A DNA stretch of 64,000 nt from Mactra quadrangularis. Its lineage: Eukaryota; Mollusca; Bivalvia; Venerida; Mactridae. The position numbers were made by a program, and so were the translations under genes. A model generated the notes under the pieces. It had not been told where the DNA came from. It searched no databases and saw only the letters and a list, made by a program, of their open reading frames with translations. Below are positions 47,616 through 58,882 of this stretch, piece after piece. How positions within the stretch are numbered: position 1 is the first letter of the stretch; each line of letters begins with the position of its first letter. The stretch lies in contig CM046303.1 in the NCBI GenBank assembly GCA_025267735.1, forward strand, positions 29,798,380 to 29,862,379, given 5' to 3'.

Positions 47616-47934
47616 ACAACCAAGAAAACATTAAAGTTAAATTTATTCAACTGTCAGTGGTGCAATCCTTGCCACTGATTTAAATATTGGAAACTTGCAC
47701 TACAAAATCTGTACAGTATTTCCTGCAGTACCACAGTACTTCTTTACTCACGATCTATGAAAATAGATATCTATATTTCTGTACAGGAATTGTAAAACAA
47801 ATATTGAGCATTTAAATCAGCAGGGTTTATTTATGCCCCTCTGACAGTGGAATAAAATTTAACTATAAGCAATAAGTTCTGATCTGCTGAATAAATCATT
47901 TCAGACAGTGTTTGATGATCCTTGCTTATATTGA

Positions 47935-48255
47935 GCCGCCAGGCTAGCTCAGTTGGTAGCACACAAGTCTACTGATCAAGTGGTCATGGGTTCGTTTCCT
48001 GGCGAGGCCTACTTTTGTGGAGCTTGGTCATGAAGTTATTTCTATGGCTATTTTCCCTCCGATCAATGATTCTTAATTGAGTAGGATGGTTGTTAGTCAC
48101 TGATGAAAGTATGTGCTTAGTAGTTGATTCACGAGTAAATCCAGATATTTAGCCTTTCCAGGAGTGAGTACTGACTAACTTGACTGAGTAGCTTGACTGA
48201 CTGCCATTATATGACCTATACAATGTGTTGCTATGGTGTTAAACCAAACAAAAAC
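47935..48255 (+). mobile_element. SINE family 1, full length
   Basis: Head GCCGCCAGGCTAGCTCAG, B box GGGTTCGTTTCC, full body through GTATGTGCTTAGTAGTTG and CCTATACAATGTGTTGC to an AAACAAAAACAAA tail. Confidence 0.86.
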
Positions 48256-48572
48256 AAACATCAAATAGTTATCTTACAGATTGATCATCAGATGATATCA
48301 ACTGGATATAATTATACTAGTAATTTAATGATACCATGTTGTGTAGGGCACTACATTTACAGAGAAAGGTAAGGTTGTTTTTATTTATTTATTTTTGTCT
48401 TTTAGCTTCTATAAGTTTGATTTGCAAATAAATGATTAATTTTTTATTCACAGCCATCGCTGTTCATGGACTGCTCTTGTTTGTAGAAGTTATTATTTAG
48501 TTTTTTTACTAGAAGTTCGTAATTCTAATTTGTAAACTATGCTTATACTCCTTGCATTAGATGTCTGTCTAA

Positions 48573-48856
48573 CCCGGGTCGATAGCGCAGTTGGTAGCGC
48601 GCCGGGATTTGGATACTCGTGCCCGAGGGGGTGCCGGTTCGAATCCCACCCGGGGAGGTTACATCCTTCCATGAAAATTTGACAATAATGTCGATTTTCC
48701 TCCATTGATTAGATAATATGGAGAAGTTTCCAGCCTTGTGGAAGGGTAGGTGAGTACTGGTTATAGACAATGGTCCAGGAAAGCTAGGTTAGGTGCGCTG
48801 GACGCCGTGAAATGACCTAAATTGTGTTGATACGACGTTAAATCCAATAAATAAAT
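48573..48856 (+). mobile_element. SINE family 2, full length with target duplication
   Basis: Head GGGTCGATAGCGCAGTTGG, B box GGTTCGAATCCC, full body and ATAAATAA tail. The 14-bp target duplication AGATGTCTG(T/C)CTAA (48559-48572 and 48857-48870) has one mismatch. Confidence 0.92.
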
Positions 48857-48954
48857 AGATGTCTGCCTAAGTACAAAACCACATCACAGAAGAAATGGTG
48901 GTGATATGATAATACCAGGACATGGCCTAAAAATTCTTAAGATCTAGCATCTGA

Positions 48955-49072
48955 TGGCCGTAGAAATAATTTCATGACCAAGCTCCAAGAAAGTATGCCC
49001 TGCCCAGGAATCGAACCCACGACCCCTTGATCAGTAGACTTGTGTGCTACCAACTGAGCTAACCGGGCCGCT
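48955..49072 (-). mobile_element. SINE family 1, 3'-truncated, minus orientation
   Basis: tRNA-like head GCGGCCCGGTTAGCTCAGTT with B box GGGTTCGATTCC on the minus strand and the start of the body (GAGCTTGGTCATGAAAT). It stops soon after. Confidence 0.82.
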
Positions 49073-49369
49073 TGACTAGCATCTGAGCATCATAATTCGA
49101 CACTTCTGTACCAGTTACACTTTCACAAGAAGTTGACAACTTGTCCCTCTATGAAGAAAAATTGATAATATAGCATTTTATGATTTAATCTTCAGGGCCA
49201 AAAATGAAACCTGTAACTGTCAGATTTGCTAAGTCTAGATAATAGGGAAGCAATTGTATTAGGCTCCCACTTCAAAGGGTTGTTCTTGGAGCACAATTAT
49301 TTGAGACGAGTCTTTATTCTCTAAAATTATTATTGGCTGTGTTCTCATGTTTATTATCTTTTATTTCAG

Positions 49370-49477
49370 GATCTCCAGTCAAAGGAGTTGCAGAGTTATC
49401 ACCATGACCTATTGTTTTATGCATTGTCTTGTATATTTTTATTGGTTGCAGCCATAGGAATTTGTTCTTCTGATTAG
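49370..49477 (+). CDS. Candidate terminal exon with C-terminal membrane helix
   Basis: After a strong acceptor (TTTTATTTCAG), 35 codons in phase 0: DLQSKELQSYHHD, polar and coiled-coil-like, then LLFYALSCIFLLVAAIGIC and SSD before TAG. The layout of a heptad-like lead into a single C-terminal helix is that of tail-anchored coiled-coil proteins. The protein is not recognised, and its upstream exons are not visible. The best of the four candidate terminal exons in this region. Confidence 0.38.
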   Translation, partial: DLQSKELQSYHHDLLFYALSCIFLLVAAIGICSSD

Positions 49478-49930
49478 AATATTGTACCATGTGAAATGGT
49501 GAAAAATTTTCATCAGCTATTCAGGTAAAAACTATAACAATTTTGTATAAATTGATAAGTATGTAGGCTTTCTCTAAAACTAGTTAGAGCTTAAAGGGAG
49601 ATGTAAGCAAATGACAATATTTAAAAACTGTTGTTTTGCTCCACTATTCAGTGGATAGTGAGGCTAACCTACTCCGTTGTGTGTCGGCAGTGGCATCAGC
49701 GTAACACTTGTTAAGAGTTGCAAAACTCAGTCATGGCTTTTGACTGGATTATGCCCCTTTATACTTAGTAATTTCTTGGTTCAGTTTTATTGTGCAAGCT
49801 TTTCTTTTGAAACCACTGAAAGGATTCACTTGAAACTAAATTAGGGATCCGGGTCGATAGCGCAGTTGGTAGCGCGCCGGGATTTGGATACTCATGCCAG
49901 AGGGTTCGAATCCCACCCGGGGAGGTTATA

Positions 49931-52587
49931 CAGTTGAGCTCACACTAAAGTTTACACAAAGTGCACTTCGTGTGCACTTCGTCCACACCTGAAAGTGCAC
50001 TTGAAGTGCACTTTGTTTTGAGGTGCAGTTTAGTGCAGTTTTGTTTATCAATATATTGAAGTTTGAAGACTTGTTTATAGATTGATGACAATATTGATTC
50101 TATCTGTAGGTTTCTATTACATGATAGAAAGTTAAAAATTTATGATCAAACAATTTTTTTACAAAATTAAATTGAAAATGAACTTTGAAGTAACAAGAAC
50201 CATTTAGTTAAAACACTGTTCAAATTCCAAGATTTATGCATTCATGAGGAAATAATTATCATTAAAACATGTATGACATAGTAACTTTCATGACTTTGAA
50301 TGATAAAGAACACAAATGAAATTTAAGTCTATTAAAATCAAGTTGAACAGTTTATAATTGTTAAATAAAGATAAAACTGCAAATTGATGTCACAATAATG
50401 TTTATAACACTTGGGTCCGGTTTCACGAACGCTCTCATAACTTAAATAAATTTAAGATTGTCTTAAATATTTTGGCCGTAACTATGAGTATCTTATAAAA
50501 TATTTTAAGTGGATTTCATGAAGCCTTTCTTACATAAGTATAAAATTATAGTTGATATAAGCGACCCAAACTTAAACCAACAAAATTACCTTAGAGTACT
50601 AAATGTCCAACGTGTTTTATTAATGGACTCTATAGCGTAAACGGTTAGACTGTTGTGCTTAAAACATGTTTTTGTCTGGCATAGGTTCGAACACCGAATG
50701 TTGATTTTTTTTAACTTTTGGTCCATTCTTTTTATACCCCCGCTTCGAAGAAGAGGGGGGTATACTGTTTTACCCTTGTCCGTGCGTGTGTTCGTGTGTG
50801 CGTCCGTCCTTTACAAAATTTCCGTCGCAGTTTTCTCAGCAACTATAACATGCAGCAGCCTAATACTTTGCATATTGCTTCATCCCATAGTCCCATGTGG
50901 TGTAAAGCGATTTCATGCTCCTTGCTCATCTACTTTCTGTTTGTCGCATATTTTTAGATTTTGGCGGGGTATCACTAGTGAGCATTAGCTCACAGATTTA
51001 CTTGTTTATTTTTGTCAATCATTTGTGTTTTATGCACAGTTATCCTACCTTCACTTCATTGCAGTACTTGTAGAGTTTAGTATTTTTCGAAATTACAATA
51101 CTGTGCATCGGCGAAGATTGAATAATAAGTGATAAGTAGGTAATTAGTGGAGGATATCAGGGTATAGTTATAAGATTCATACGAAATCTCATATCTTTTT
51201 GGCCAATATCAAAGTTTAGAGACAAGCGTTATTTAATCTGAATAACAAAAACTTCAAAATTGCATTGCAAACTATGATGCCCTTCTTGGCTAACTTAGAA
51301 ATAAGGTGGTATGTCAAGTATATTACTTGTATGTGATAAAAGAACCCTTTGATATTTGGTTTACAACTTTTTAAATGTGTGTAAATGTTCCAGACAGTTA
51401 CACAAAGTCATTACTTTAATTGTAGTGTACTGTTCAGTCAGTTATTGTCCGTTTGGTAGAGTGCCGACAATTCCTACATTAAACAGTTCGAAAATCGCTT
51501 AAAAATGGCTTTTGGCGAATTATATCCGCCTTACAATATGCTTGACATTCTCTTACTGTCTTACTTTAGGTTTGACATTCAATGATTGTGCTAGAGTATG
51601 GAGGTCAGAAACGTTTACATTATCTGTGTTTAAAATGGTTCAACTTTCATTACGTTCATCTGAAAATATTAAACTGTTTATATTACAAATTTCTGTTAAA
51701 ATATACAAGCTATGAATCTTAAATAAAGGCATAATGAATGAATTTAACACACTTAATGTCATGCCTCGTGAACAAAAATGCTGAATATAGGTGAAAAACT
51801 TTACACGAAAAAGGCAACGAAGTCCAATTTATTGTTGTTTACATATTTTCACACCTTTCCTATCTAACAAAGACAGGCTGTCTATAGGGTTTCTAGTATT
51901 TTAAATGAAATAGTGACATGCGACTAACATGTATGATAAAACATACACATATATCATTAACATTTTCAAGTACTTAATACAAATGTCATACTATTATAAA
52001 ACAAAAAAGATGACAGGCATTAAACTGAAATAAGGCTTGGTGTTTTTATATTTTGATTTATTTTATATAATATTTAGATATGAGATATTGATAAATTAAC
52101 CAGTCGACCAGTATAAAGACTGAATCATTTAAAATTTAGACAATCAAATAACTTGTGTGGCATTTTTTTTCACCAAAACACATATTTTCTATTAAAATAT
52201 AAGGAACAATTATAAAATGAGTATAATAATTATTTCTGTTTAGTCTTAATCATTATACATGACAATCAATTCAATGCAAACATTTAATATTGAATTGAAT
52301 CCACACAAATTTACATGTGTAATAAGACTAAAATATTCTGAACTCAATAAAATATAAATTAGTCAATAATTTGCTTAATTTATAATCATCTTTTAACTGT
52401 TTACCAGGTTTTATAAACCTAAATATTCATTCAATATTGTCTTCAAGCAACCAACAAGTATTTTTTCTAGCTTCAATAAATTGGCTGAACTAAACTGCAC
52501 CTCAAAGTGCACTTCAAGTGCACTTTAGGTGTGGATGAAGTGCACTCCAAGTGCACTAGGGTGTAAACTTTAGTGTGAACTCAACTG
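49931..52587. mobile_element. Non-autonomous transposon with roughly 100-bp inverted ends and TA target
   Basis: Inverted ends CAGTTGAG(C/T)TCACACTAAAG extend for about 100 bases and contain several copies of AAGTGCACTT. The target duplication is TA (49929-49930 and 52588-52589). That duplication suits Tc1/mariner-type or similar enzymes, but the ends match no element I know. No transposase frame of useful length is present. It carries the small element C (50734-51005) and a tRNA-like stretch near 50640 (GGTTCGAACACC). Confidence 0.88.
50734..51005 (+). mobile_element. Helentron-like element C (short, no tandem units)
   Basis: Starts after a T run with a hairpin ATACCCCCGCTTC/GAAGAGGGGGGTAT, has a GTCCGTGCGTGTG/CGTCCGTCC spacer, and ends with a GTGAGC-ATTA-GCTCAC hairpin followed by TTTACTTGT. 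At 272 bp it is the smallest of the CTTGT-ended families. It is nested inside the TA transposon. Confidence 0.75.
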
Positions 52588-53329
52588 TAGCTTTCCATGA
52601 AAATTAGACAATAATGTCGACTTTCCTTCATTGATTAGATAATATGGAGAAGTTTCCAGCCTTGTGGAAGGGTAGGTGAGTACTGGTTATAGACAATGGT
52701 CCAGGAAAGCTATGTTAGGTGCGCTTGACTCCGTGAAATGACCTACATTGTGTTGATACGGCGTTAACTCAAATAAATAGATAAATAAATACTAAATTAG
52801 GGACTTCGGTCAGTTATCTTTCACTGATAAAATCTGAAGCAATCCAATTGGTAAGTAGCTAGGTCCTTACAGTTGGAATCCTCGGTTTTATCAGTTAATG
52901 AAGATGTAAACAAGTGATGAAATGTTATCACATAATTAGTAAGTGTCATCTGGGGTAAGTTATACGGGTTAAATTGGTGTCCCTATCTACATGTTGAGTT
53001 GTCTTCTGGTGAGTTGTTTTGACTCTGTTTTAATACTTTCAATTTTATTTGTAAGATTTTATCAAATTTAAACTTTAAATTTCAGATTCATCAACTTGTC
53101 AAGCTGGTTACATTATGGTAATGACAGAAAACAAGAAAGAATAAACAGAATGTCATTTTTTGTACATGATATAATTCTGGCCTGCTCCTACATTGTATTT
53201 AACAAGTCGTCTCGGACATTTTGTCCTTGAGATGTTTGTTGGCCAATTACATTTTTCAAAATTGTTGACTTTTTATTCAAATTGGTACAACTTGAGGCGA
53301 ATCGAGATGTTTACAGAATTCTAATTCGG

Positions 53330-55350
53330 AACTTCATACCCATGAAATTCAAGGGTACGAAATTTTGAGCATGATTTCAAAATGTCGCGATTTTTCCTCT
53401 AGTTTACCCAATCTTAATTTGGTACGAAATTTGTGAGGATTCGTCTCCTGGATTGTATGTGCGAATATAGCCTTTCGGCTTCAAAACTTTCGAACCCAAT
53501 TGAGAACAAAAGTTGTAATATCTTCACCCCATTGTCGGCAACCACAGTACTTCCGTTATGCTCCATACGTACCGTGGGCAACTTGACTGGCAAAATCTCG
53601 TTTATATGCATGAGGCTGGGGGGACTTGTCATCTTCCAATAAAATCGCGTGTTACAATGAAATGCACTTCATTTACTGTTTTTTTTCTTAAAGACAAATG
53701 CACGTTTATTAAAAAATGGTGTTATTTCATAGGCTACTTTCCCGTATTTTTTTTTGCGAAATTGCATTTATTCATGATAACGAGATTTTTCTAACCGAAT
53801 TGCCTACGGTACATAATGCGGCATAGTGGAGTATTGTATCGTGGGATAACCGACGAATGTTCATCCCAATATAAGAGGTTATGAACTGTGGCCTTTCTCC
53901 ACTCTTCAGAAGTTACAACAAATACGGATGAATGGAAATAAGCGATTCAGTCTCGCTATTGGGTTCGAAATTTCTATGGGCGAATCGTTATATTTCTGTT
54001 CGTCCTTTAATTCCTTGCTCCCGTCATCAATATTCTCATTAGTACGAAATTTTAATGCACGAACTGGCTCCAAACTTAACCCTATTACATGTATTTGGGT
54101 ATGACATTTCCGTTCGTCCATAAGTATGTTCGTGCTTGCTAAAGGTACCAGGAAAAGAACAAATGGCAACAACTCCTCTAGACGTGTATTGAAATTTCGT
54201 ACAAATGTACCTATTTGGATTGGAGAATTTCTCGACCAAATGGCAAGTTCTAGGTACATGTAATTGTAACTGCGGTATTTCTTTTCGTCTGCAAAATTCG
54301 TACCCACCAAGGAAAGGAAACAGGAAATTTAGATAAATAGGGATTTCCATTCGCACGTAAACTTCGTAAATACTATTGGGTGCGAAAATTTTAAGAACGA
54401 GTTGGAATGGGCGAATCGAAATATTCTTATTCGTCCTTTAATTTCTCGAACCCTATGCAGCTTTCAATTTCTCGCACCCTAGTGAGAACGAAATTTCTTT
54501 GAGCGAATCGGAAATTCCTATCTCTTCTCACATAATGTGGATACGAATTTTAAAAGACGAACGGAAATGCAGGTATTCGACCTCGAAACTTTCATACAGT
54601 ATTTGGAAGATTTTTAAATCAGAAATTTCGTACTTTAGGATACTAATCTCTCATACAGAGTTGTCGATCCTTACAGTATAAAGATCACTGTAAGGATCGA
54701 CAACTCTGTATGAGAGATTGGAACTAATATGGGTACTTTTAATTTCTCGCACCATTATTGCCCTTTAGTTGTTCGCATCAAGTTGTTACGAATACTTTTG
54801 GATGAACAAGAAATATCGTCTTTGGGTTTGAAACCTAGAGATGCCTATTGGGTGTGAAATTTCTAAGGATGAATTGAAATATTCCTTTTTATTTCTCTCA
54901 CCGTCAGAAGGTACAAATACTTTACGACGAAAGGAAATGTCGCCATTATGCCTAAAACTTTCGTCCGTTCATTTCCCAGATCAAACTGATATATCGCCGC
55001 TCGGCCTCGAATCTGGACTGATATGAATTTAGTACCAAAATTCGGGCTGCAATTCTGCCTCTAAATTTCGAACCTCAATCTGGTTTGACATTTCTATGGG
55101 GAAATTGAAATTCGTCATTTAATTGCCGCTCCCTTATCAACGAGGTACGAATTTTCTATGGGGCGAAGTGGGTACGAACTATTTTAGTGACGAGCAGAAA
55201 CTAAGAACTCCATTTTATGTATTTGGGTACGACATTTCCGTTCGTCCATGAGTATTCGTGCCCATTGAAGGTGCGAGAAATGGAACGAATATGAATATCT
55301 TCGTACCTAATAAATAGGGATTGGAAAATTTTGAGACTGAATGGCATTCG
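53330..55350. repeat. Degenerate CG-rich satellite-like region
   Basis: For 2 kb the words TACGAAATTTC, CGAATCG, TTCGTCC and TTTCTCGCACCC recur in both orientations. Larger blocks recur too: GGGTAYGACATTTCCGTTCG occurs at about 54096 and again at about 55227, and 53965-54130 resembles 55075-55240. The best reading is an old tandem array with nested periodicities. No frame of interest. CpG is far more frequent here than in the surroundings. Confidence 0.65.
54645..54719. repeat. Perfect 33-bp inverted repeat with 9-base spacer
   Basis: Arms 54645-54677 and 54687-54719 are exact reverse complements (AATCTCTCATACAGAG... outwards), separated by ATAAAGATC. It lies inside the degenerate satellite, which is otherwise diverged, so a perfect palindrome there stands out. 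It may be a young foldback or an assembly artefact. Confidence 0.93.
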
Positions 55351-56907
55351 TAATCACTTTGTTTTGGTCTAAAAGTTAATACCAAAAGCCCGCTTCGTAA
55401 GGCAACTGCTAACTAGCGATTTGTAATGATGAAATAGTTTGTTAAAATGCAGCAAATTGAATAGCTAGCTAGCGAAAGGTAGCAAGACTTTTTTTGCTCG
55501 CCGAAAACACTCTGAGACAAACTGAGTTTTCAAAATGGCTGCCCGCATAGTGTACGAGTTAATTTTTCAAGAACAATAGATTTATCGTCGGAGCAGCCTT
55601 AAGTCAATAAGCATGGTGATGACTGATGTAATTAACATTTGTATCAACTCCTTGAGTCGACTGATTGTCATCATCCTTTAGATTTGCAAGCTTGGAGTAA
55701 ACCTCGTGTGCTACAAAATAGCGCTGTAAAAATCGCTATGAAACTATTTCCTTTTGGAACGGGCTCCCTGTATAAAATAATGGATGATACATGTATGTCT
55801 CTAATTATGTCTATGTCTATATGTATTGCGTAACATTTATTTTCAATGGTGAATATGTTGTATTTAAGTAAACTTTTTGTGACAACTACTTCATTGTTCG
55901 TTATACATTTGTACTTTCAGCGTAGTTTATGCGAAAATGTCAATAAAACAAAACTTTTCACCCATTTCTTTTTCTAGACAAATATCTGAATAACATTAAA
56001 TGGCGCATAAAATAATTTCTACCTTTCTTTCTCCGAAACATCTCAACTAATTCGACAAGTTTTGATCATTATCTTCAAATTCTTTTAACAAGAATTGAAT
56101 CGAGCAGTAAACTTGGTCATGTACAAAAATAACACACAGGATTTAGAGTAAATAATTACAACCTACAGTCACAGGTCGTATTCTAGGTCATGCGTGTTTT
56201 TGTACTTTAAACAGTGGACTTGTCCACTAAATAGGTGAATAAGCTAATGCATGAACAGCATTTTACTGATTAAAACAGGCCATTTTTATGTGTACATGTA
56301 ACATTTATTTTAAATAGCATGTATGTACATTGTAAAGTTTATACTATGATATGTTTATAAAATAAGTGTAAACTGACTATAAAAATAATTTACCCCTAAA
56401 TATTGGTGTGTAATGAAACTGGCTATGTTTTTATTTACGTGGACGACCTCTAGAGTGGCCATTTTTGGAAAAAGAAATGTAGTATATAGTTATATTATGG
56501 ACTTCTGAAGATCTTTCCAAATATTTGGTTGCTGTTTGAATTTGAAGAAAAATGAGCGTTTGTTTACATTATCAAAATCACGTGACTATATACCCCGGAT
56601 GTTCAACGTAAATATATAGTTACGTCATATCATTTTCTTATATTCCCTAATGAACACGACTCGGTGAGTATTGCATGAAATACAGGAGTCTCCTACCAGT
56701 TAAATATTTCTAATTAAGCAAAAATGTCTTGACCTTGACTTCAGAAACAAATGATAAATGAAGGCAATAATACTTTAAGATCATGTGCCTGTTCTTCTTA
56801 ATTTCTCGACTTTTTTTATGAAAAATAAACAACAATAATAACATATTATTTCCAATATTGGTTTTACTGTTCAAATTGTACATTTCAATGACACATATAA
56901 TAATATT
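55351..56907. other. Spacer downstream of the right-hand gene
   Basis: AT-rich, with no gene recognised. The reading frame at 55639-55833 looks random. The 3' UTR of the minus-strand gene should lie just below 56908; no canonical polyadenylation signal was placed with confidence. Confidence 0.45.
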
Positions 56908-57076
56908 CTATGGCACGTTTCCTAAGAAAGGGGAGATTATGTCAGCATCGTCGTCATAGTCGGGGTGATCACGTGGCAATACAGGGTCACCTGCAGGTCT
57001 GGGGCTCATGTTTGGCAAATCTACTTCAGCACCATTCATTTCTGCTAGTCTGGATTTTCTGCCAGCATTTTCAATT
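56908..57076 (-). CDS. Right-hand gene, terminal exon
   Basis: With two bases from the previous exon, (R)IENAGRKSRLAEMNGAEV, then DLPNMSPRPAGDPVLPRD, HPDYDDDADIISPFLGNVP and a stop at 56908. An acidic, Asp-rich C-terminus. The acceptor is TTGTTACAG. The open frame above 57076 on the same strand is intron read-through and is left out. Confidence 0.8.
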
Positions 57077-58018
57077 CTGTAACAATCACAAAGAGGATAG
57101 TTATAAACCTTGACCGTTGACGTAACATCGACTGCATTTATACTTGACGAAAATGTTGAATGTGCACTGCAACTACATATACATGCGAGAGCTTCAAATT
57201 GAATCAGCTTTCTGAGATCGTGTTTTAAAGATAAACATTCACCCTTGTCATGTCTTAGCAGTTGAGGGCTTCGGCGTCTACGTATATACATAATATAACT
57301 GTCTTAATTGACACTACTATGACGATACGCTAGATAGAAAGTTAAAGAAAATAAATAGATAAAGTTTGGAAACGATTTGGTCAAGAAAATAAGATGCATA
57401 TATCCAAAAGTGCACTAACCCCATTTATGTAGATACGGATTACAGTTCACTGAGCGAGCTTAGATGTTAATCAATAATGACCTAGCCACGAGTAATCTTT
57501 CATCAAACAAAAAGTGTTTAAGAAATAAAATGGCCAGCATTTTATCTGACTTAAATTAGAAACTTTGAGGGGGAATCCATAAAAGTGTCACATTTACAGA
57601 AAAAAACAATGTTCATATCATTAAAATAGAAAAAGCCAAATAATTATCTAACGTCATTGCAAGCTTTTTGAACGCTCTCAAATTTTCCAAGTTCAACGTT
57701 GACCAAGAATTAAATACATGAACAAGATACTGTGTAACATAACGCGCATCATACATTCTTTAGATTCCTATAGCTTTTTAACTACAGATCAAAATCATCT
57801 GAAATTTTCTCAAGTTATGTTTGAAAAGATCTAGATTCAGAAAGTGTTAATATCTAAATTTGTGATTTCTTAGCCATTGGCCTGGTTTTTCCATGGAGCG
57901 TCACATGCACATTGCTCGTGTGCGTGAACAGTTTAATTAACCATTGTGTCTGGAAATCGGCATGCTTCATTTAAAACAGTTGTGTGCATGTATACAATGT
58001 ATACAGCCATGTACTTGC
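57077..58018 (-). other. Right-hand gene, last intron, with apparent GC donor
   Basis: The intron starts GCAAGT (58018) and ends ACAG (57077). GCAAGT after AG is the strong consensus of the rare GC-AG class, and only this junction keeps the frame (EKR-IENAG). No repeat was recognised inside. Confidence 0.7.
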
Positions 58019-58119
58019 CTCTTTTCTCCTTGTTCATGAGCAAATCTCACTTTCTTTTGTATTTGTACTTGGCGATTCTTTGCTGCTTTATGCATTTTTA
58101 CTGTAGGATCTGAAGTCAC
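58019..58119 (-). CDS. Right-hand gene, penultimate exon
   Basis: VTSDPTVKMHKAAKNRQ then VQIQKKVRFAHEQGEK, a basic amphipathic helix. The acceptor is TTTTTAG. Exit phase 2. The spacing of A..NR....KV resembles the regulatory helix of stathmin-domain proteins, but the resemblance is weak. Confidence 0.8.
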
Positions 58120-58719
58120 CTAAAAATACAATTAAATTAAGAATGAAACAATAGCTTATTTCAATATTTGTCTCTATAGCCTATTTGTTTCACAAGATTT
58201 TGTTCGTTGTAGCAGTTTCTCACAAACTTTGCGAGTGGTACTAGCAGATAAGACATTTTTATAACCTTTATCTGCAAACTTGTATGAGTAAACGTAAAAA
58301 GCAACAATTTACTTCCAATTCAGGAATTTCAGGCTTTTATCAAATAAAAATATTTCGAGTGCTACATTAGTACATGTACTACATTGTATATCGGATGAAA
58401 TTTCGATCACGTGTTTCACAAAAGCCTTGCTCCTGAGCATGATTCTCAAAATCAAACAATTCATTTAGGTTATTTGGCCACCGGCCTTTACTTATTATAA
58501 TTACAATTATTATATATCTAATAAATCTAGCCAATCGACAATCTGCATTTGTACCACGTGACCGTCCATTATAGTCCCGTATTGGATCCAAAAATATATA
58601 TTATTTCCGTATTGGACGGTTGGGGACATGTGCACTAAACGACACTGTGGTTGCTTTGTTGAGGACGATGGACGACGGATATATCAAAGGAAACGAAAGA
58701 TATATAATAAAAAGGTTAT

Positions 58720-58850
58720 TATACATTTTTCTGTACAATACGGAATACATTTGGACTCGCCTATCGGCTCGTCCAATATGACTTTTCAAGCTGTATACTC
58801 GTCCAAATATATTTCCGTATTGTACAGTTAAATGTATAATAACCTATAAT
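58720..58850. mobile_element. Short MITE-like inverted repeat
   Basis: About 42-bp arms (GGTTATTATACATTT..CTGTACAATACGGAA) lie inverted around a core of about 45 bases. Flanking words CCGTATTGGAC at 58575-58625 suggest it is part of a larger decayed element. No clear target duplication. Confidence 0.6.
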
Positions 58851-58882
58851 TACATTACATTGCAGAATTTCATTTATCAAAA

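Larger units (their letters stand above)
49848..52790 (+). mobile_element. SINE family 2 copy split by a TA-inserting transposon
   Basis: The head lies at 49848-49930 (GGTCGATAGCGCAGTTGG, B box GGTTCGAATCCC) and the body and tail at 52590-52790. The whole is bounded by a perfect 13-bp duplication ACTAAATTAGGGA (49835-49847 and 52791-52803), 2.9 kb apart, which shows that the two halves were once one SINE. Confidence 0.93.

Noticed and set aside
48573..48655. tRNA gene at the SINE family 2 head
   Set aside because: Bounded by a target duplication that encloses the whole 284-bp SINE; the head is only its promoter.
50653..50988. Frame of 111 codons on the plus strand
   Set aside because: It runs across the edge of the TA transposon's interior into element C, both repetitive; no family resemblance.
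53906..54356. Overlapping minus-strand frames of 134 and 105 codons
   Set aside because: They lie in the degenerate satellite, overlap in different frames and show no family features.
56908..57291. A 127-codon frame as an intact single-exon gene
   Set aside because: The part above 57076 is intron; a good acceptor (TTACAG) and phase agreement with exon 58019-58119 show that only the lower part is coding.
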